Shown here one piece after another: positions 60,687 through 64,000 of a stretch of DNA of 64,000 nt (the first letter of the stretch is position 1; every line of letters starts with the position of its first letter). The DNA lies in NCBI RefSeq assembly GCF_003667505.1, contig NZ_RCVJ01000075.1, positions 1 through 64,000 of the forward strand, read 5' to 3'. This DNA is from Micromonospora sp. BL4 (GTDB taxonomy: Bacteria; Actinomycetota; Actinomycetes; Mycobacteriales; Micromonosporaceae). The notes below the pieces were generated by a model that saw only the letters and a list, made by a program, of their open reading frames with translations, was not told where the DNA came from and ran no database searches. Position numbers and translations under genes: made by a program.

Positions 60687-61565
60687 ATGACCCGACTCCT
60701 CGATCGATACATGATCGACGGACTGGTCGAGGGCGACGCCGGCGTCCGGGTGATGCGCCCGCTCCTGCGCGACGTGCCGGCCCACTGGCACGACTACTAC
60801 GAGCTCGGGTACGTCGTCGATGGGGCCGCGCGGCACGTGATCAACGGCGTGCCCCGCCCGCTCGGCCCCGGGGGCGTCTTCCTGCTGACGCCCACCGACT
60901 TCCACGAGCTGCGCCTAACCTCCGCCGTGCCACTGACCTGCTACAACGTCGTCATCGAGCCGCGCGTCGTCGAGCGGTGGCTGGACTCGGTGGGGCCACA
61001 CCCGGCCGCCGTGCAGGGGCCACCCTGGCTGGCGGACGACGCCGCCGAATTCGGGCCCGACTTCGACCGGCTGTGGCGGGAGTCCGACGGCCGTCGTCCC
61101 GGAGCGGCGGCGCTGGCCGACGCCGTGCTCGGATGCATCCTGATCGAACTCGCCCGACGCTGCGCGACCCCCGCCGCCGACGGTGAGCCGGAGATGCCGG
61201 CGCCGACGGACGCCGCCGTCGACATCCGGCGCGCCGTCCAGTACGTCGAGCGGCACTTCCGCGAGCCGCTGACGCTGGCCGAGGTGGCGGCGCACGTGCA
61301 CCTGTCGCCCAACTACCTGAGCGAACGGTTCAGCCGGCTGGTCGGCACGTCCTTCCAGACGTACGTGCAGAACCGGCGGTTGCGGTTCGCCCGGTCGCTG
61401 TTGGCGTCGACCACGTTGGGTGTCACCGAGATCTGTCACGCGGCCGGCTTCAACAGCCCCTCGCACTTCGGGCGCGCCTACCGTCGCCGGTTCGGTCAGC
61501 CGCCCTCCGCGGGACGCACCGTCGGCGACGGCACCGTCACGTCGCCGTCGCAGAAGAACAACTGA
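60687..61565 (+). CDS. AraC-family regulator with cupin sensor
   Basis: 292 residues: N-terminal cupin-type sugar-binding domain (HWHDYYELGYVVDGAARHVI, GVFLLTPTDFHELRL) and a C-terminal double HTH (EPLTLAEVAAHVHLSPNYLS, ERFSRLVGTSFQTYVQNRRL, LGVTEICHAAGFNSPSHFGR). It is likely an activator of the transporter genes that follow. ATG 60687 has GGGAGG four to five bases upstream. Its own promoter is under operator 3, so LacI controls it too. Confidence 0.9.
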   Translation: MTRLLDRYMIDGLVEGDAGVRVMRPLLRDVPAHWHDYYELGYVVDGAARHVINGVPRPLGPGGVFLLTPTDFHELRLTSAVPLTCYNVVIEPRVVERWLDSVGPHPAAVQGPPWLADDAAEFGPDFDRLWRESDGRRPGAAALADAVLGCILIELARRCATPAADGEPEMPAPTDAAVDIRRAVQYVERHFREPLTLAEVAAHVHLSPNYLSERFSRLVGTSFQTYVQNRRLRFARSLLASTTLGVTEICHAAGFNSPSHFGRAYRRRFGQPPSAGRTVGDGTVTSPSQKNN

Positions 61566-61640
61566 TGACGGCTTCGTTGCGTTCGTTACCCGCGATCCCT
61601 TGACAAGGCTGGTGCGGGCGGAAGACCCTAGCCGCAGCAT

Positions 61641-61654
61641 GCCAAACGTTTTGC
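61641..61654. promoter_or_regulatory. LacI-type operator 4 (sugar transporter)
   Basis: GCCAAACGTTTTGC within TGCCAAACGTTTTGCA, identical to operator 2. A TTGACA (61600-61605) lies upstream, though its -10 is poor. The transporter start is 62 bases downstream. Confidence 0.82.
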
Positions 61655-61715
61655 ACAGGGCATCCGAAGTGTGATCCGCACGTCACTGGCCGGCAACGAC
61701 ATTGGGAGTGATCCG

Positions 61716-63032
61716 ATGAAGTATCGCGCGTCCCGTGGTTCCCTGATCGTCGCGGCGGCTACGGCCGCCGCGCTGGCCCTGACGGCCTGCTCGACCGGTG
61801 GGTCCTCGTCAACCGACCAAGGCGCCGGAGAGGGCCCGGTTCCCGAGCCCACGGCGCCGGTGACCATCTCGTTCGCCTCCTGGGTCGCCGAGATTCCGGA
61901 GATGAAGCAGCTCATCCACAAATTCGAGGCCGAACATCCCAACATCAAGATCGAGGCGCAGAACGTGCCGGCCGAAGAGGCGAACGAGAAGCTGACCGCG
62001 CAGATCGCCGGCGGCAACCCGCCGGATGTCGCCTACATGGACGCCAGCACGGTGGCCAACTTCGCCTCCCGCAAGGCCCTGGTCAACCTCGACAACTACA
62101 TCAGCCGCAGCGACATCGTGAAGGCCGACGCGTACGTGCCCGCGTTCAAGACCTTCACGACCTTCGAGAAGAGCATGTACGGGCTGCCCTTCGACGGCGA
62201 GTCGACGGCGTTGTACTACCGGACCGACATGTTCGCCGCGGCCGGCCTGACCAGCCCGCCCACCACCTGGGAGCAGTACGAGGCGGCGGCGAAGGCGTTG
62301 ACCGACCCGGCGAAGCGGACCTACGGGCACGCCATGTTCACCAGCTCGCCCGAGGCCGCCTACTACTGGTACCCGTGGCTCTGGCAGAGCGGCGGGCACC
62401 TGCTCTCCGAGGACGGCAAAGAGGTCCTGTTCAACAACGCCGAAGCCAAGAAGGCCGCCGAGTTCTACGTGAACCTGGCGAAGTACGCGCCCAAGGACTA
62501 CCTCAACTCCAACTCGTACGACGGCCGGCAGGCGTTCGCCAACGGTCAGGTCGGCATGTACGTCGCGGGATCGTGGTTCGCCGGGACGCTCACCGACGAG
62601 TTCCCCGCCATCAACGGCAAGTGGGCCACCGCCCCGCTGCCCCAGGGCTCGGCGGGGTGCGGCACGACGATCGCCGGTGACGCGCTCGTCATCTTCAGCC
62701 AGAGCAAGAAGTCCGACGCCGCCTGGAAGTTCATCGAGTTCCTGTCCGAGCCGGACAACGTCGCCTTCTGGACGTACAAGTCCAAGGACGGCACGACCCT
62801 CCCACCGATCAGCAGCCTGCTCGACTCACCGGACCTGGTGAAGACCAAGCCGGTGCTGGAAGGCTTCGCCGCCGCCATGAAGTGCGGGGTCAGCAACGTC
62901 GTCGCCGACCCCAACTGGCCGAAGATCGAGGAAGGCCTCAACGAGCAGTTGGCCAAGGCGATCTACGGCGAGCAGTCGGCCGCCCAGGCGCTCGACGCGG
63001 CCGCGGCCGAAGCCGAGAAGGTCATCAGGTGA
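61716..63032 (+). CDS. ABC transporter sugar-binding lipoprotein
   Basis: 438 residues of the family 1 extracellular solute-binding proteins. N-terminal lipoprotein signal SLIVAAATAAALALTACS with the Cys at the lipobox LTAC, then a Ser/Thr/Gly linker and a two-lobed binding domain (ITISFASWVAEIPEMKQL-like start, HPNIKIEAQNVPAEEANEKL, LPFDGESTALYYRTDMFAAA, GQVGMYVAGSWFAGTLTDE). Captures an oligosaccharide at the membrane. ATG 61716 follows GGGAGTG; the first gene of the transporter operon. Confidence 0.92.
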   Translation: MKYRASRGSLIVAAATAAALALTACSTGGSSSTDQGAGEGPVPEPTAPVTISFASWVAEIPEMKQLIHKFEAEHPNIKIEAQNVPAEEANEKLTAQIAGGNPPDVAYMDASTVANFASRKALVNLDNYISRSDIVKADAYVPAFKTFTTFEKSMYGLPFDGESTALYYRTDMFAAAGLTSPPTTWEQYEAAAKALTDPAKRTYGHAMFTSSPEAAYYWYPWLWQSGGHLLSEDGKEVLFNNAEAKKAAEFYVNLAKYAPKDYLNSNSYDGRQAFANGQVGMYVAGSWFAGTLTDEFPAINGKWATAPLPQGSAGCGTTIAGDALVIFSQSKKSDAAWKFIEFLSEPDNVAFWTYKSKDGTTLPPISSLLDSPDLVKTKPVLEGFAAAMKCGVSNVVADPNWPKIEEGLNEQLAKAIYGEQSAAQALDAAAAEAEKVIR

Positions 63033-63081
63033 GGTGTCGGCCGGGCGCGGGCGTACGACAGGTCACGGCGGTGGTGACGGC

Positions 63082-64000
63082 ATGACTGCGCTGGCAAACC
63101 CGCGGTCCCCGTCTTCGGACGGGGACGGCGGGACCGGGCGACGCGGGCGCGGGAAGAGTGGCCACGGATCCGGCCGACGGGGCCTGCGGCGAACGTCGCG
63201 GCTGATCTGGCGTGAGCGGTCGGCGTACGGCTTCCTCGCGCCCGGCCTGATCGTCTTCTCGGTGTTCACCGTGTTCGCACTGCTGTTCGCGTTCTACCTC
63301 ACGTTCCGGGAATGGAACATCCTCGAGCCCGAGACGCCGTTCGTCGGCCCGCAGAACTACCGGGACATGGTCCAGGACGAGGACTTCCGGCGGTCGATCA
63401 TCAACACCGCGTACTTCACCGGCGCGTCCGTCCCACTGGGCATGGCCATCGGGCTCGCCGTCGCCCTCCTGCTCAACCAGCCGATCCGCGGCCGGGGCCT
63501 GTTCCGGACGCTCTACTTCCTGCCGACCATCACGCCGTTCGTCGTGTCGGCCATCGTCTGGAAGTGGCTCTACAACGGTGACTTCGGGCCCATCAACTTC
63601 TACCTCCTCAAGACCCACCTCATCAGCGAGCCACTCGTGTGGCTGTCGAACAAGAACCTGGCGATGCCCGCCGTGGTGCTGATGAGCGTCTGGGCCAGCG
63701 TCGGATTCTCGATGGTGGTCTACCTCGCGGCGTTGCAGGGCATCCCGGACCAGCTCTACGAGTCGGCGCGGATCGACGGTGCGGGACCGTGGGCCCGGTT
63801 CCGGTACGTGACGCTCCCCATGCTGTCGCCCTCGACCCTGTTTCTCATGGTCATGGGCATCATCGGCTCATTCCAGGTCTTCACGCAGATCTACATCATG
63901 ACCAGCGGCGGCCCGGTCAACCGGACGACGACGATGGTCTATTACATCTACGAGGCCGCCTTCAAGTTCTACGAGATGGGGTACGCGAGCACCCTCGCCT
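63082..64000 (+). CDS. ABC sugar permease, partial at window edge
   Basis: Open from ATG 63082 through the window end. The first 45 residues are a basic cytoplasmic tail, followed by membrane helices (YGFLAPGLIVFSVFTVFALL, ALLFAFYLTF, YFTGASVPLGMAIGLAVALL, LYFLPTITPFVVSAIVWKWL, ...). The EAA loop that contacts the ATPase is seen as ESARIDGAGPWARFRYVTLP. The usual partner, a second permease, would lie beyond the edge. It sits 50 bases after the binding protein. Binding-protein-dependent sugar import, MalF type. Confidence 0.93.
   Translation, partial: MTALANPRSPSSDGDGGTGRRGRGKSGHGSGRRGLRRTSRLIWRERSAYGFLAPGLIVFSVFTVFALLFAFYLTFREWNILEPETPFVGPQNYRDMVQDEDFRRSIINTAYFTGASVPLGMAIGLAVALLLNQPIRGRGLFRTLYFLPTITPFVVSAIVWKWLYNGDFGPINFYLLKTHLISEPLVWLSNKNLAMPAVVLMSVWASVGFSMVVYLAALQGIPDQLYESARIDGAGPWARFRYVTLPMLSPSTLFLMVMGIIGSFQVFTQIYIMTSGGPVNRTTTMVYYIYEAAFKFYEMGYASTLA

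Overview
The window is 64 kb of very GC-rich DNA with dense genes, many GTG/TTG starts, 4-bp ATGA/GTGA overlaps, F420-type and Tat-exported enzymes, FurA-KatG, ANTAR and STAS regulators and leaderless-looking promoters. This points to an actinobacterium, most likely of the Micromonospora group; that is inference from gene content, not from a marker gene. No rRNA, tRNA, CRISPR array, insertion sequence or prophage gene was recognised.

Layout. 0-3.4 kb: tail of a secreted carbohydrate-binding protein, then furA-katG with a FurA-type operator. 3.4-16 kb: mixed housekeeping and accessory genes: a truncated TetR gene whose operator survives beside a GNAT gene, a TPR protein, an IMP dehydrogenase strongly resembling the Tritrichomonas foetus enzyme, a GH15 trehalase/glucoamylase, AlkD-like glycosylase, a DHFR-like reductase, a zinc alcohol dehydrogenase, a PP2C-like protein, and an MmyB-type regulator divergent from two small enzymes. 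16-23 kb: Tat-exported penicillin-acylase-family hydrolase, a histidine kinase/response regulator pair, a GCS2 ligase. 23-35 kb: stress-like block: Mn catalase, STAS protein, ChaB, ThDP enzyme, HPP channel plus molybdopterin oxidoreductase without Fe-S cysteines, copper-binding four-helix protein, LLM oxidoreductase, SDR, metallophosphatase. Several of these have promoter-like GNNT-N14-16-GGGTA sequences of SigB type.

35.2-45.5 kb: a tight ten-gene, one-strand operon encoding the complete ADP-D,D-heptose route (GmhA, HldE, a GmhB domain fused to a GT9 transferase), further glycosyltransferases including a second GT9, an SDR, and a NodU/TobZ-type carbamoyltransferase. It predicts a carbamoylated, heptose-containing glycoconjugate in a Gram-positive cell, and is the best candidate for an undescribed system here.

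45.5-50.4 kb: a second stress block: two GAF-ANTAR regulators, two STAS proteins, a small membrane protein and a second Mn catalase. The Mn catalase-STAS pair repeats the 23-25 kb pair. All three STAS genes share a promoter plus transcribed leader (GGTA-N10-CGGGTCAAGACA) able to form a small hairpin, and all three lack the usual phosphorylatable serine.

50.5-64 kb: a nucleoside hydrolase, then a LacI-controlled carbohydrate-use locus: GH10 xylanase-ThuA on one strand; Gfo/Idh oxidoreductase, PhyH-type dioxygenase, TIM-barrel isomerase, GH42-like hydrolase and zinc-free-loop dehydrogenase on the other; then lacI, an AraC regulator, a sugar-binding lipoprotein and a permease running off the end. 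Four near-identical operators around GCAAAACGTTTTGC tie these units together.
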